NCBI RefSeq assembly: GCF_900458895.1
Contig: NZ_LR962863.1
Span: 1,426,001-1,490,000 of the forward strand
DNA from: Staphylococcus schleiferi
Lineage (GTDB): Bacteria > Bacillota > Bacilli > Staphylococcales > Staphylococcaceae
DNA length: 64,000 nucleotides
Direction of reading: 5' to 3'
A program made the translations under genes and the position numbers. Below the pieces are notes generated by a model. That model was not told where the DNA came from. It did no database searches and worked only from the letters and a program-made list of their open reading frames with translations. Shown here piece by piece: positions 1-11,203 of the stretch. Within the stretch, counting starts at the first letter, position 1; every line of letters starts with the position of its first letter.

Positions 1-2
1 CA

Positions 3-1391
3 TTACCATATAAAGAAATTAAAAAGCATGACACTTCAGAAGTCATTTACGGTCAACAATTGGTGGATGAAGGTGTGATTAGTCAAGATGAGATGGATGA
101 AGTGATTGAAGGCGTACAAAAAGAAATGCATCAAGCACACGATAAAATCGATAAAAAAGATACAAATAACAATACTGACATGGCAATGCCTGAAAGTATT
201 GCAAAACCGTTAGCGAATAATGATTCTGAATTATCGCTTGAAAGATTAAAAGAAATTAATGAAGCAATGCTTACTTATCCTGAAGCATTTAATGTCTTTA
301 AAAAGTTAAATCGTATTCTCGAACAACGTAGAGAACCTTTTGAAAAAGAAGGGGGGCTCGTGGATTGGGCACATGCTGAGCAACTGGCTTTTGCTACAGT
401 GATGCAAGAAGGAATCCCAATTCGTATGACAGGTCAAGACTGCGAGCGTGGTACATTTAGTCATCGTCATGCAGTATTACATGATCAAGAAAACGGAGAA
501 ACATACATTCCGTTACAACATGTACCTGATCAAAAAGCAACTTTTGATATTCATAATTCACCATTATCAGAAGCTGCTGTAGTTGGCTTTGAATATGGAT
601 ACAATGTAGAAAATCCATCATCTTTCAATATTTGGGAAGCACAATTCGGTGATTTTTCAAATATGGCACAAATGTATTATGATAACTTTATTTTCTCAAG
701 CAATGCAAAATGGGGAGAACGTTCAGGATTGACATTCTTCTTACCACACGCATTTGAAGGGCAAGGTCCCGAACACTCATCAGCACGTTTAGAACGCTTC
801 TTACAACTAGCAGCAGAAAACAATATGACAGTATGTAACTTATCAAGTTCAAGTAACTATTTCCATTTGTTACGTGCACAAGCAGCAAGCTTAGGCACAG
901 ATGCGATGAGACCTTTAGTATTAATGTCACCGAAAGGCTTGTTACGTAATAAAACCGTTGCACAGCCTATCGATGCATTTACAAGTGGTGGATTTGAACC
1001 TATTCTTGCGGAAAATCACGACGCAAATAAAATTAAAAAAGTCATTTTAGCATCAGGAAAAATGTTTATTGATTTGAAAGAACGTCTAAAAGAATCACCA
1101 AACGATGAAATTTTAATTGTCGCTGTTGAAAGACTTTATCCATTTCCAAAAGAAGAAATTGAGTCGCTATTAAAAACATTACCAAAACTTGAAACCATTG
1201 CATGGGTTCAAGAAGAACCACAAAACCAAGGTGCATGGTACTTTGTTCACCCTATTTTAAACGAACTTGCAGGGGATCAATATCAACTCATTTATCACGG
1301 CAGAAAACATCGTGCTGCACCTTCTGAGGGTGATGGAGAGATTCACAAACTTGTTCAAAATATCATTATTGAAAATAGTTTAAATATTTAG
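3..1391 (+). CDS. odhA: 2-oxoglutarate dehydrogenase E1 component, C-terminal part
   Basis: Thiamine-diphosphate-dependent E1 subunit of the 2-oxoglutarate dehydrogenase complex (TCA cycle), which decarboxylates 2-oxoglutarate and passes the succinyl group to the lipoyl arm of E2. The reading frame is open from base 3, so the 5' part lies outside the window. The pyrimidine-binding domain carries the family motif [15 protein letters not shown], followed by the C-terminal domain ending near [15 protein letters not shown], typical of E1o. odhB starts 14 bases downstream in the same operon. No damage is visible. Assignment to E1o rather than pyruvate E1 rests on the single-chain architecture and the odhB neighbour. 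Confidence 0.96.
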   Translation, partial: LPYKEIKKHDTSEVIYGQQLVDEGVISQDEMDEVIEGVQKEMHQAHDKIDKKDTNNNTDMAMPESIAKPLANNDSELSLERLKEINEAMLTYPEAFNVFKKLNRILEQRREPFEKEGGLVDWAHAEQLAFATVMQEGIPIRMTGQDCERGTFSHRHAVLHDQENGETYIPLQHVPDQKATFDIHNSPLSEAAVVGFEYGYNVENPSSFNIWEAQFGDFSNMAQMYYDNFIFSSNAKWGERSGLTFFLPHAFEGQGPEHSSARLERFLQLAAENNMTVCNLSSSSNYFHLLRAQAASLGTDAMRPLVLMSPKGLLRNKTVAQPIDAFTSGGFEPILAENHDANKIKKVILASGKMFIDLKERLKESPNDEILIVAVERLYPFPKEEIESLLKTLPKLETIAWVQEEPQNQGAWYFVHPILNELAGDQYQLIYHGRKHRAAPSEGDGEIHKLVQNIIIENSLNI

Positions 1392-1405
1392 GGGGCATAT
1401 TTAAA

Positions 1406-2677
1406 ATGGCAGAGGTAAAAGTTCCAGAGTTAGCAGAATCAATTACAGAAGGTACCATTGCAGAATGGTTAAAACAAGTAGGTGACACAGTTGAAAAAGG
1501 TGAAGCCATACTTGAACTAGAAACGGATAAAGTAAACGTTGAAGTCGTTTCTGAAGAAGAAGGTACAATTCAAGAATTACTTGCAGAAGAAGGCGATACC
1601 GTTGAAGTCGGTCAAGCAATCGCTGTTGTAGGCGAAGGTGGCGCAAAAGCATCAAATAAAGATGATTCTAAAAAAGAAACATCGTCAAAAGAAAAAGATG
1701 ATCAACAAGAAAGCCCGTCTGATCAAAAAGCAGAAGAAAAATCAGATAAACAAAATGAAGTCGCACAAACAGCTTCAAATGAACGAATCAATGCCACACC
1801 GTCAGCAAGACGCGCTGCACGTGAAAAAGGCATCAGTTTGAGTGAAGTGAGTCGTAAAGCGAACGATGTTATTCGTAAAGAAGATGTTGCTCGTGGCCCT
1901 CAAGAACAACAAGCAACAAAATCAGCAGATAAGCAAAATGAATCAAAACCACAAGCACCACAAAATCCGAACAAACCAGTGATTCGTGAAAAAATGAGCC
2001 GTAGAAAGAAAACTGCAGCTAAGAAATTATTAGAAGTGAGCAACAATACAGCAATGCTGACAACTTTCAATGAAGTTGATATGACAAATGTTATGGAATT
2101 GCGTAAACGTAAAAAAGAAAAATTTATGGAAGACCATAATGGTACTAAGTTAGGCTTTATGTCATTCTTCACAAAAGCTGCAGTTGCCGCTCTTAAAAAA
2201 TATCCAGAAGTTAACGCAGAAATTGATGGCGACTATATGGTAACGAAACAGTTTTATGATATCGGTGTGGCCGTTTCTACACCGGGAGGATTATTAGTAC
2301 CAAACGTTCGTGATTGTGATAAAAAGAACTTTGCAGAGATTGAAGAAGAAATTGCACGCTTAGCTGCAAAAGCACGTGATAATAAACTCTCTCTTGATGA
2401 TATGGTCAATGGTTCATTTACCATTACAAATGGTGGTATCTTCGGTTCAATGATGTCAACACCAATTATTAATGGTAACCAAGCTGCTATACTAGGTATG
2501 CATTCTATTATGACAAGACCGATTGCAATCGATAAAGATACGATTGAAAATCGACCAATGATGTACATTGCTTTAAGTTATGATCATCGAATTATCGATG
2601 GAAAAGAAGCTGTAGGTTTCTTAAAAACGATTAAAGAACTGATTGAAAATCCTGAAGATTTATTATTAGAATCTTAA
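1406..2677 (+). CDS. odhB: dihydrolipoamide succinyltransferase (E2 of 2-oxoglutarate dehydrogenase)
   Basis: E2 core of the 2-oxoglutarate dehydrogenase complex, transferring succinyl from lipoamide to CoA. 423 aa, the usual length. The N-terminal lipoyl domain has the lipoylation site ETDKVNVEV (Lys42). A charged Gln/Lys-rich linker runs from about 85 to 125, then the peripheral subunit-binding domain ([12 protein letters not shown]). The C-terminal acyltransferase domain ends with the catalytic SYDHRIIDG motif. A GGGGGC-type ribosome site precedes the ATG, 14 bases after odhA, so the two are co-transcribed. A strong terminator follows. Confidence 0.97.
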   Translation: MAEVKVPELAESITEGTIAEWLKQVGDTVEKGEAILELETDKVNVEVVSEEEGTIQELLAEEGDTVEVGQAIAVVGEGGAKASNKDDSKKETSSKEKDDQQESPSDQKAEEKSDKQNEVAQTASNERINATPSARRAAREKGISLSEVSRKANDVIRKEDVARGPQEQQATKSADKQNESKPQAPQNPNKPVIREKMSRRKKTAAKKLLEVSNNTAMLTTFNEVDMTNVMELRKRKKEKFMEDHNGTKLGFMSFFTKAAVAALKKYPEVNAEIDGDYMVTKQFYDIGVAVSTPGGLLVPNVRDCDKKNFAEIEEEIARLAAKARDNKLSLDDMVNGSFTITNGGIFGSMMSTPIINGNQAAILGMHSIMTRPIAIDKDTIENRPMMYIALSYDHRIIDGKEAVGFLKTIKELIENPEDLLLES

Positions 2678-2698
2678 AAAGAAACGACTTTACACATT

Positions 2699-2735
2699 AA
2701 AATACAACGGTGCATGGACGCCGTTGTATTTTTCA
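2699..2735 (+). terminator. Rho-independent terminator of odhAB
   Basis: A perfect 10-bp stem (AATACAACGG at 2701-2710 with CCGTTGTATT at 2721-2730) and 10-base loop are followed directly by TTT, shortly after the odhB stop. Confidence 0.9.
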
Positions 2736-2912
2736 TTTGATTAACTTAACAAATTTCATTGCTATCATGCTATTCATAACATCGAATAGTGAAAAATGAT
2801 TGACATTCGTCTTTAAATTAGGGATCCTGATATATTCAATTGTCAATACATATCCAAACGATGCGATATACGTTACAATAAAAGATAGGCGCATTAAGAA
2901 AGGAATTGACAA

Positions 2913-3149
2913 ATGAACCGTAAATTAATAGTGCCTGTTTTAACAGTGGGCATTTTCCTAATTTTGATCAATATAGGGCTGATGATTGCAAGCCTAGTTG
3001 GTTCTATTCATTACTATCCTATTTTCCAAACGATAGGCTTAGCACTACTTGTACTATATGGTTTTGACATGATGAAATACAGTCATGCGTAATCCATATA
3101 TTTATGGGCAGGAATTCTTTTTATTGTGTTTGGTATTTTCTTTAAATAA
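2913..3149 (+). pseudogene. small membrane protein interrupted by an in-frame TAA
   Basis: An ATG with an AAGAAAGGA ribosome site starts a 59-codon reading frame rich in hydrophobic residues (two membrane segments). It stops at TAA (3090-3092). The same frame then stays open for 18 more codons and encodes a third hydrophobic stretch (SIYLWAGILFIVFGIFFK) before a second TAA at 3147-3149. The continuation strongly suggests a roughly 78-residue, three-segment membrane protein cut by a nonsense mutation. The 59-residue product may alternatively be the real end. Family not recognised. Confidence 0.5.
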
Positions 3150-3211
3150 TAGCGGTACCTTAACTTTAAGATGAAATCCAAAACGGACTTAAGAAAGAAG
3201 GAGAATCATTT

Positions 3212-4036
3212 ATGTCTCATATCCGAAGTATTACACTTGCGACTGAAAATATAGACAAAACGATTGATTTATTTCATAATGTGTTAGGAATGACTTATCA
3301 AAAAAAGAATAACACTGTTCAATTTGGTGATGCAGCTATTAATCCAGGAACAAGAATACAATTTGTTGAAGTGAATCAACCTATTCAACAAGAGCATCAG
3401 CATTTTCAACTGATTGGATTGCGTACACCTTCAGATGAAGGAATTCGGGAATATGAAGATATTTTTCATCAACATCGTCTTGATTATCAAGAACCCACAT
3501 TCATGAATGGTCATTCACATCTCGCTTTTTATGATTCCAATGAACAACGATTTGACATTTTTTCAAACGAAAACAATACGGGTGTGGGTCTAGGCATACC
3601 AAATGAAGAGAGTACCGTTAATCCACTTCATCAACTTCAAGGTGTGGGCCCAGTAATTATTAAAACGAATGAGTTGATGATTACGATTGCTTTATTAACG
3701 CAAATATTTAATTTTGAAGTTTTTGCAGAGTACGTGACACCGCAAACACAAATACGCACAGTTGTATTACAATCTCAAAATGGTGGCTTAGGCGCTGAAA
3801 TTCACGTATTCGAATCAGCAGAAACCGTAATACTGCCAGAATATGGCATTGTAGAGCAAGTCGAATTTACTGCACAAAATATGTCCGAATTTAATGATGC
3901 GATTAATAAATTAAAAGCGCATCAAATGCCTTACGAAATTTTAAAAAATGATCAACAACATACACGTTCTATTCGGATAAATGATGCGAACGGTATTTCA
4001 TATATCTTAACTTTAGAACAACAAGAGGAAGGATGA
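3212..4036 (+). CDS. VOC (glyoxalase/extradiol dioxygenase-like) family protein
   Basis: 274 aa with two vicinal-oxygen-chelate repeats: an N-terminal module starting HIRSITLATENIDKTIDLF and a second half from about residue 145 (GPVIIKTNELMITIALLTQIF). Proteins of this layout include metal-dependent glyoxalases and ring-cleaving dioxygenases, but the substrate here is unknown. The ATG is preceded by AAGAAGGAGAA. The DUF6501 gene follows after 6 bases, so the two are probably co-transcribed. Confidence 0.8.
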   Translation: MSHIRSITLATENIDKTIDLFHNVLGMTYQKKNNTVQFGDAAINPGTRIQFVEVNQPIQQEHQHFQLIGLRTPSDEGIREYEDIFHQHRLDYQEPTFMNGHSHLAFYDSNEQRFDIFSNENNTGVGLGIPNEESTVNPLHQLQGVGPVIIKTNELMITIALLTQIFNFEVFAEYVTPQTQIRTVVLQSQNGGLGAEIHVFESAETVILPEYGIVEQVEFTAQNMSEFNDAINKLKAHQMPYEILKNDQQHTRSIRINDANGISYILTLEQQEEG

Positions 4037-4042
4037 AATTAG

Positions 4043-4246
4043 ATGTTACACGAAACTTGGAAAGAACAAACACCTCAAAAGCAAGTTAAAGTCATTCATA
4101 CAGATGCAAAGAAATTTACAGTAAGTGATATGTTAACGATTGGCAATACATATCCAGTCGTTAATGAAACAGAAGAGTATTATCAAATAATTGATAATTC
4201 TGGTCATGTCGGTGGATACTATAAAACTTATTTTGAAGAAGTTTAA
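4043..4246 (+). CDS. DUF6501 family protein
   Basis: 67 aa small cytosolic protein beginning MLHETWKEQTPQKQVKVIHT and ending in GHVGGYYKTYFEEV, a pattern I associate with the staphylococcal DUF6501 family. Function unknown. It lies 6 bases after the VOC gene; a GAGGAAGGA ribosome site overlaps the end of that gene. Confidence 0.8.
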   Translation: MLHETWKEQTPQKQVKVIHTDAKKFTVSDMLTIGNTYPVVNETEEYYQIIDNSGHVGGYYKTYFEEV

Positions 4247-4340
4247 TACAAGCAGACTTAGAAAATAGATGTGATAAAAAGCGGGGGTATCTTTTTACTC
4301 ACGTCTTTTTTCATGCACTGAATTAGAAAGGATTTTGGGA

Positions 4341-5141
4341 ATGATAAAAGAACAATTTACAAGTTATATAAACTCAGATGAAACGGTATTAGGAGATGCT
4401 GAAAAATTATTTGCTTTAAATAAAAACATTTTACTTAAAGGACCAACAGGATCTGGTAAAACTAAATTAGCCGAAACATTAAGTCATATCACTCAATTGC
4501 CTATGCATCAAATTAACTGTTCTGTGGATTTAGATGCTGAAAGTTTACTCGGCTTCAAAACAATTAAGACTTCAGAAGAAGGGCATCAAGAAATTGTCTT
4601 TATTGATGGGCCAGTCATTAAAGCGATGCGTGAAGGGCATATTTTGTATATTGACGAGATTAATATGGCCAAACCTGAAACACTACCGATTTTAAACGGT
4701 GTTCTTGATTATCGAAGACAACTTACGAATCCTTTTACTGGTGAGGTCATCAAAGCCGCACCTGGATTTAAAGTAATTGCCGCAATCAATGAAGGGTACG
4801 TCGGTACATTACCCATGAATGAAGCTTTAAAAAACCGCTTTGTAGTCATTAATGTGGATTATATCGATGGCGATACATTGCATGATGTCATTAAAGCACA
4901 AAGTCTTTTGCAAGATGACCGATTAATCCATCAAATTATTAAATTTAATGAAGATCTGCGCACGATGACACAACAAGGTCAGCTTTCTGAAGAGGCAGCC
5001 AGTATACGTGCTTTAATTGATATGAGTGATTTAGCAACAGTGATGCCAATCGAAAGAGCCATACAACGTACCATTATTGATAAATTAGAAGATGAACGTG
5101 AGCAACAAGCGATAATGAATGCAGTAGAACTTAACTTTTAG
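4341..5141 (+). CDS. MoxR-like AAA+ ATPase
   Basis: AAA+ ATPase of the MoxR/CbbQ type, which usually remodels a protein target together with a VWA-domain partner. Walker A is GPTGSGKT (residues 34-41), Walker B LYIDEINM, and the sensor region contains AINEGY and an arginine-finger candidate in LKNRF. ATG 4341 is chosen over the in-frame TTG at 4335 because the AAAGGA ribosome site is better spaced. The VWA gene follows 11 bases downstream and supports the pairing. The target is not evident. Confidence 0.88.
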   Translation: MIKEQFTSYINSDETVLGDAEKLFALNKNILLKGPTGSGKTKLAETLSHITQLPMHQINCSVDLDAESLLGFKTIKTSEEGHQEIVFIDGPVIKAMREGHILYIDEINMAKPETLPILNGVLDYRRQLTNPFTGEVIKAAPGFKVIAAINEGYVGTLPMNEALKNRFVVINVDYIDGDTLHDVIKAQSLLQDDRLIHQIIKFNEDLRTMTQQGQLSEEAASIRALIDMSDLATVMPIERAIQRTIIDKLEDEREQQAIMNAVELNF

Positions 5142-5152
5142 AGGGTGATTTG

Positions 5153-7049
5153 ATGAGCGATCGTTTTATCATGTTTAATGATGAACAACTTGATGCAATG
5201 AAAGTGATGATACTCCAAGACCTTGCAAGGTTGTTACTGAAAAATGAAGACACGCAAGTAAAAATTCATAAATTTCCATATTATGACGCTATCCAAAATG
5301 AAGTAATCTGTAGTTCTTTTTGGGCACATCGACCTAAAACCATCGAACATACAGGTCTGAAAACTGATATTTTACTTGCAACGTACAGTTATTTTCATAT
5401 GGATCCACAAGTGGTCAATGAAGTTTTAAATAATGAAGAAGGCTTTAAACATCCTAAACTGTATCGTCAATTATTTAAAATGATTGAGGAAATGCGTATT
5501 TTAAACTTAATCATCAAACAACGACCGATGACACAACGGATGATACAAGTCAGAAAGCAGATTCGCAAACAGTATTGTGAGTCACAAATCAATGTATACC
5601 GCACTAAAACATTATTCACTGACTTACTGTTTCTAAATTTAGAATTATCATTTTTACAAGATGATTTCTACACTGTACCGGATATTCACGTTGAGTTAGA
5701 TGGCATATTAAATAGAATGTATCAATATCTACCTGATGCTTTTCAACTTCGTTCTAGTGAAGAGACAATGTACCTCGTACAAAGGATTATGTTTCAAGTG
5801 GACGACTGGCTCAGTGAAGATATGCTCAATGAATATTATCATATTCCCCGGCATATTTATGAAGCTTTATCAAATCTTACACTTGAAGATTTAAAGCGGA
5901 CAGATGCTGCACAAACAGATGGCCATCGAGATGAAGAAGAGGAAGAGGAAGTTGAAGCAGAGCAGATCGAGTCTAAATATGCAGATAGCGACACTGCTGG
6001 CGGCACCTATCTCGAAATGGAATTACATGAAGGTGAAAATAGTGAGGTGTTAAGTGATAATGACACCGCAAGAGAAGGCGATAGTACGGACGATATGACT
6101 GATATGATTAGTAAAAAGGGACGCGGCTCTAAAGATACGAAAGAAAATGAAGAAGGTGGCGAACAAGGTCCATCGAACCAATTACTCAGTTTGTCGGGCA
6201 TCAATCAATATGTTGATATTAAGTGGAATGTACCGGAGATTCAACCTGAATATTTCGAGGCATACCGTCAAGTTCAGAGTGAAGTGCAATATGAGATAAA
6301 AGATTTAATTCAAATTATTAAAAAAACTATCGATCGTGAGTACCAAGATGTTCGCACGCATCTTACTAAAGGACGTTTACAACGTAATTTAGTGAATTGG
6401 TTTATTGATGATCAATATAAGCTTTTTTATAAAAAAGCTGACCAGAGTCGAACATTCGATGCGACTTTTACATTACTCATCGATGCCTCAGCGAGTATGC
6501 ACGACAAAATGGAAGAAACGATTAAAGGGGTCGTGCTTTTTCATGAAACTTTGAAATCTCATAATGTTAAACATGAAATTTTAGCGTTTAATGAAGATGC
6601 TTTTGAAGCAGATGCTGAATATCAGCCTAATATTATTGGATGAAATTATTCATTATCACCAATCTACGTTTAATACAGAAGCGCCAAGAATTATGTCATT
6701 AACACCTCAAGATGATAATCGTGATGGTGTAGCTATACGAATTGCGAGTCAACGCTTATTAACACGTTCAGAGCAACAACGATTCTTAATTGTATTTTCT
6801 GATGGTGAGCCTTCTGCCTTCAATTATAGTCAAGATGGAATTTTAGACACTTATGAAGCTGTAGAAAAGGCACGTAAACTAGGAATTGAAGTTTTCAACG
6901 TTTTCCTTAGCCAAGAACCTATTACTGAATCTATTGAACAAACCATTCATAACATTTATGGTCAATATGCGATATTTGTGGAAGGCGTTCAACATTTACC
7001 GAGTATGTTGTCTCCGTTATTAAAAAAATTATTATTGAAATCATTTTAA
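5153..7049 (+). pseudogene. VWA-domain protein (CobT/NorD-like), frameshifted
   Basis: Partner of the preceding MoxR-like ATPase. An N-terminal helical region and an acidic linker (Glu/Asp-rich, about residues 260-340) precede a von Willebrand A domain with the MIDAS motif LIDASASM. The first frame reads to PNIIG and stops at 6643. The C-terminal half of the VWA domain (DEIIHY...FSDGEPSAFNYSQDG...) continues in the +1 frame to 7049. Removing one G of the GG at 6638-6639 gives a continuous 631-aa protein reading PNIIDEIIHY. The break is a one-base gain, either a real mutation or a sequence error. Confidence 0.88.
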
Positions 7050-7158
7050 TACAAAACTTGAAGTTACATTTGTAATTTTCAGAAATTTTATAGACGATGG
7101 CAAATTCTTGTGATAGAATGAATCATATTTATTTAAAGGAATTTGAAGGAGTAGCAAT

Positions 7159-8505
7159 ATGAATAAAAACACTTTAATCATTGGCTTTATGTTATTTGCC
7201 ATCTTTTTTGGAGCAGGAAATCTTATATTTCCACCAAACTTAGGCCTCGATAGCGGTCAATATTTTTGGCCATCCATTCTTGCTTTTGTACTAACTGGAA
7301 TTGGTTTGCCATTACTCGGCGTTGTCGTTGGTGCATTAGATAAACAAGGTTATATCGGAGCAATTAATAAAATACATCCTGCATTTTCAGTTGTATTTTT
7401 AGTTTCTATCTATTTAACAATAGGGCCTTTATTTGCAATACCTCGAACAGCTTCAACATCTTTTGAGATGACAGTAACACCAGTTATCCATTCGAGTAAT
7501 CCTTTGTGGCTATTCATTTTTTCAGTTATATATTTTCTTATTGTTTTATATTTATGTTTGAACCCAGGTAAAATCGTTGACCGTATTGGTGCCATTTTAA
7601 CACCTTTACTTTTAGTGACAATTATCGCAATGATTGTTAAAGGTTTTATCGACTTTGGTGGCAAACCGCAAAGTAGTGCAAATCCTGAAACTTACACTTC
7701 TGCTTTAGGTGGTTTTTCAAAAGGATTTACAGAAGGGTATTTAACAATGGATGCAATTGCAGCGATTGCATTTTCAATGATAGTGGTGAATGCGGTTAAA
7801 GCAACAGGCCTTAAACATGCAAATGCCATTTTCAAACAAACAGCAATGGCGGGTATCATTGCGGCAATTGCATTAGCCGTCATTTATATCTCACTTGGCT
7901 TTATCGGTAATCACATGATTATCCCTGAAGATACAATGAAACGATTAGTAGATAACGATCAAAATATTGGGGCTTATTTATTAATTACAATGGCGGATGC
8001 AGGTTATGGTGCATTTGGTAAATATTTACTAGGTATTATCGTTGCACTCGCATGTTTAACAACAGCTTGTGGATTAGTTGTCTCTGTCAGTGAGTATTTC
8101 AATAGCATTTTACCTAAAATCTCTTATAAAGCATATGTTTACATTTTTACTTTAATTAGTTTTGTATTATCAAACTTAGGTTTAAATGCTGTAATCAAAA
8201 TGTCTATACCGGTTTTACTCATTTTATACCCAATCACGATTACGACAGTATTGTTAATTTTAATCGCACGTTTTATTCCAACACGACGAATTACGCAACA
8301 AATCACTGTGGCTGTTGTCACAATTGAATCTGCTTTAAGTGTTATGAATACAAACGGATGGTTAAAATTAAGCTTTATTGATCAACTTCCTTTACATCAA
8401 CATTCACTTGAATGGTTTCCAATTGCTGTAGTTACATTAATCATCAGCTATATCATTGGTGCATTTGTAAAAAGTTCTAACATTATCGTTTACGAAAAAG
8501 AATAA
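7159..8505 (+). CDS. brnQ: branched-chain amino acid transporter, LIVCS family
   Basis: 448 aa cation-coupled importer of Leu/Ile/Val in the cytoplasmic membrane, with about 12 hydrophobic segments. The N-terminus carries the family signature [21 protein letters not shown]. Ribosome site GAAGGAG lies 8 bases before the ATG. It is a monocistronic gene between the VWA gene and a shared terminator. The paralogue number cannot be assigned from this window. Confidence 0.95.
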   Translation: MNKNTLIIGFMLFAIFFGAGNLIFPPNLGLDSGQYFWPSILAFVLTGIGLPLLGVVVGALDKQGYIGAINKIHPAFSVVFLVSIYLTIGPLFAIPRTASTSFEMTVTPVIHSSNPLWLFIFSVIYFLIVLYLCLNPGKIVDRIGAILTPLLLVTIIAMIVKGFIDFGGKPQSSANPETYTSALGGFSKGFTEGYLTMDAIAAIAFSMIVVNAVKATGLKHANAIFKQTAMAGIIAAIALAVIYISLGFIGNHMIIPEDTMKRLVDNDQNIGAYLLITMADAGYGAFGKYLLGIIVALACLTTACGLVVSVSEYFNSILPKISYKAYVYIFTLISFVLSNLGLNAVIKMSIPVLLILYPITITTVLLILIARFIPTRRITQQITVAVVTIESALSVMNTNGWLKLSFIDQLPLHQHSLEWFPIAVVTLIISYIIGAFVKSSNIIVYEKE

Positions 8506-8518
8506 TCGTGAGTCATAA

Positions 8519-8558
8519 TGAAACCACCGCATTCCTATTATGGATGCGGTGGTTTTTT
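8519..8558. terminator. bidirectional terminator between brnQ and telA
   Basis: The 12-bp stem AAACCACCGCAT/ATGCGGTGGTTT (8521-8532 and 8542-8553) with a T-run to its right ends brnQ. Its A-run on the left can serve the converging telA transcript. Confidence 0.88.
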
Positions 8559-8575
8559 AAATGTTTTCATACTGA

Positions 8576-9753
8576 TTATTGCTGGTTTCTTTGAACTTTA
8601 GCTGTCGTCAGTCTTTCTTTTAAGTCACTTTCTAATAGCTTCAAGTCCGCTTCAGCTTGTTGTCTTTTTTGTCTGCCTTCCTCTTGAATTTGTAGCGTTT
8701 CTTCAATCGTTTTGAATAATGTTATCTTGTGTTGTCTTAAGCGTTTCAATATCAACAATGCCTCGCTCATTTTCTTGAGCAGCTATATTAGCGTTTTGAC
8801 GCAACATTTCAGAGTTACGTAAAAGCATTTCGTTGGTTGTATCTGTTACTTGCTTTTGTGCAATAGCAGCTTTATGTTGACGTTGTAAAGTAAGCGCGAT
8901 TGCCATCTGATTTTTCCATAACGGAATACTTGTTAAAATTGAACTTTGAATTTTTTCAGCGAGCGCACGACTCACATTCTGAATCATTCGAATTTGTGGC
9001 GCCGATTGTAAAGAAATCTGTCTTGATAATTTCAAGTCATAAATTCGCTTATCTAAACGATCTAAAAAATTGCTCCATATCTGCAACTTCTTGAACTTTC
9101 ATTTGATCAGATGCGCTTTTAGCTTCTTCACGCAATTGAGGTAATAGCGCTTGTTCTATTTCTTTCTTTTTCTGTTCACCAGCTTGAATGTATAAGTTTA
9201 AAATATCAAAATAATCTTTATTTTGTTGATACAAGCCATCTAACATTTGGATATCTTTTACTAATAGTGATTTGTTTTTATCGAGTTCTATCGAAATACG
9301 ATCCACTTGAGCACTTACCGATTGCATTCGTGAAAATAGCTGTTGCATTGAATTTTTTGAACGCTTAAATATTTTCTTTAAAAATGAATCATCCTTTTGA
9401 GATAACGACTCAGGATCAACTTCTTTAAGTTTTTTCATCAATTGTTCTAATGTATCACCGATGGGGCCTACATCTTTAGACTGTATTTCATTCAACATTT
9501 GATGCGAAAAAGTTGAAAGCTGTGTTTGCGCGTTAGCTCCAAATTTCAATAAACTTTCATGATTTAAAGGTTCGATTTGTGCAGATAAACTATGAATCTT
9601 TTGACGATCTTGTTCTGATAAATGTTTATCTAACTCTGACGATGTTTCTAAAGCTTGTACCTGACTTTGAGACGTCATTTCTTGATCAAAAGATTTGAAA
9701 TAATCATCTAAAGGATGTGCTGTCGCTTCTTTAGAAAGGTCATTTTGTTTCAT
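8576..9753 (-). pseudogene. telA: TelA-family toxic anion resistance protein, two frameshifts
   Basis: TelA/KlaA-like protein linked to tellurite and envelope-stress resistance. Three consecutive minus-strand frames (9753-9049, 9086-8703, 8770-8576) carry one protein of about 391 aa. The first break is in A6 at 9064-9069: dropping one base turns [12 protein letters not shown] into [14 protein letters not shown]. The second is in T4 at 8710-8713: dropping one base turns IIQND-stop into [15 protein letters not shown]. The corrected frame is rich in coiled coil. The start codon overlaps the stop of the xpaC-like gene (ATGA), so they form one operon. Confidence 0.88.
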
Positions 9754-10391
9754 CGATCATTCTCCATTTCTTTCATATTTCTTTTCTGATACAGCTGATT
9801 AAGCTTTATTTCCGTGTCTAGTTGATTATAATCTTGTTCATTAATTTGTTTTAAATCAGCAATCAGCGTACGTTTGACTTCTTCTAATGTAATACGCGTT
9901 TGTTGTAATTTTTGTTGTTCTTCTGCTGATTTTAAAGGCATTTTCGCAAGACGTGTGTAACTTTCAACAAGATAAAGCGCATTATCGATATGCGAATAAT
10001 AAAAACTTTCTATCTTATAAAATTGAAAAGGCCGTTGTTTAACGAGCGCGTTAATCGTACGACTCAAACGAAAGATGTCATTAATCAACTTGAAATCTTG
10101 TATAGATCGTACATTAATAAATGTTTTTAAAATTCTTTTGATTTTACTTTGTGCTTGGTTTATTTGATGCACAATATAGCGATAGTCTTTGCGCGATAAA
10201 TTCATTTCTTGTAAATACGCACGTGATGTGAGTCTTTGTGTTGGAACATAACCCGCAATAAATCCTGTAAAGCCTATCAACATGTCTAAAATAAAATTTA
10301 AATCTAAGGCAAAAATACTTGTCAGCAGTGCGATAATAGATACCGGAATACCGACAAAAACACCCCAAATACGAGAAAATATATACTTCAT
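9750..10391 (-). CDS. XpaC-like 5-bromo-4-chloroindolyl phosphate hydrolysis family protein
   Basis: About 213 aa. Two N-terminal membrane segments (WGVFVGIPVSIIALLTSIFA and FILDMLIGFTGFIAGYVP) precede a cytosolic helical domain. XpaC-like proteins typically precede telA, as here, and the stop overlaps the telA start. Biochemical role unknown; the family name comes from an X-phos colony phenotype. ATG 10391 is favoured over 10397 because the AAAGGAAG site directly abuts the upstream ATG. Confidence 0.82.
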   Translation of the reverse strand: MKYIFSRIWGVFVGIPVSIIALLTSIFALDLNFILDMLIGFTGFIAGYVPTQRLTSRAYLQEMNLSRKDYRYIVHQINQAQSKIKRILKTFINVRSIQDFKLINDIFRLSRTINALVKQRPFQFYKIESFYYSHIDNALYLVESYTRLAKMPLKSAEEQQKLQQTRITLEEVKRTLIADLKQINEQDYNQLDTEIKLNQLYQKRNMKEMENDR

Positions 10392-10403
10392 ATCCATCTT
10401 CCT

Positions 10404-10676
10404 TTAAGATATCACTTTAAAATCTCTAAAATCTTTTTCTATTTCTAGTTCGTCAACAGAATAGTGTGTAACACTTGAAGCAGGGGAGGCGCCCTTCGAT
10501 ACAGCCTTTGTAAAGCTTTCAAGTTGTGTTTCATTCCCTTGAGCATGAATTTCTACATAATCATCTTTATTTTTTACATTGCCAACGATTTCATATTGCA
10601 TCGCAAGTCGTTCAGTAAAATATCTAAACCCTACACCTTGCACCCGACCATATACACGGATTAAATAGTGCTTCAT
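10404..10676 (-). CDS. acyP: acylphosphatase
   Basis: 90 aa enzyme hydrolysing carboxyl-phosphate bonds of acylphosphates. It has the signature GRVQGVGFRYF with the catalytic Arg, and the catalytic Asn in VGNVKNKDDYVEI, with the usual ferredoxin-like length. Its GAGGTGATG ribosome site is followed by ATG at 10676. It heads the acyP-xpaC-telA minus-strand run. Confidence 0.95.
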   Translation of the reverse strand: MKHYLIRVYGRVQGVGFRYFTERLAMQYEIVGNVKNKDDYVEIHAQGNETQLESFTKAVSKGASPASSVTHYSVDELEIEKDFRDFKVIS

Positions 10677-10837
10677 TTAACATCACCTCTTACAGTTAAT
10701 TATAAGGATTTTCAGCCTAAAACTCTAATAATAAAGCTACATCACATGTCGATGATTTAAGTGCTTTAACTTGATTTTTAAATTTAAAAATATTATTTTG
10801 GATGAAAGACATTTCTTGTATTTAGGGGGACAATTTC

Positions 10838-11146
10838 ATGTGGGAAGTTGCTAAGATTCGTGCAGACTACGAAGGTTGGTGGTTATTCGATGACTGGCCA
10901 GAACACATCGTAGATACACAGAAGTTTGATTCGTACGACGCATTTATACAAGCTTACCAACAGTTGATCCAACAAGCGAAAGGCTGTTATGACAATTACA
11001 TTGTTGGCAAGCATAATATTTACGCATTTTATAATAATTGTGACATGAACTATTGCGAAGACTGTGAGGAAGATCTTCAAATCTTTTATAGCTATATTAC
11101 ATTAAAAAATGAAAAAATTTATTTAAATTTACCAATAATAGACTAA
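10838..11146 (+). CDS. DUF1033 family protein
   Basis: 102 aa starting MWEVAKIRADYEGWWLFDDW, a DUF1033 signature, with a Cys pair in NYCEDCEEDL. Function unknown. It lies directly upstream of cspA, as the corresponding S. aureus gene of the msaABCR locus does; whether it is msaA is an inference from position. Ribosome site AGGGGGACAA precedes the ATG. Confidence 0.8.
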   Translation: MWEVAKIRADYEGWWLFDDWPEHIVDTQKFDSYDAFIQAYQQLIQQAKGCYDNYIVGKHNIYAFYNNCDMNYCEDCEEDLQIFYSYITLKNEKIYLNLPIID

Positions 11147-11168
11147 TCGATAAATTTTAAATTCTATA

Positions 11169-11197
11169 TTGCAAATCATGCACAATTGCCTTATAAT
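11169..11197 (+). promoter_or_regulatory. cspA promoter
   Basis: TTGCAA (11169-11174), a 17-base spacer, then TATAAT (11192-11197). Transcription would start near 11204 and give an untranslated leader of about 120 bases. Confidence 0.75.
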
Positions 11198-11203
11198 AAG
11201 GTA

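Noticed and set aside
10883..11080. Minus-strand 65-codon frame opposite the DUF1033 gene
   Set aside because: Shadow frame without ribosome site.
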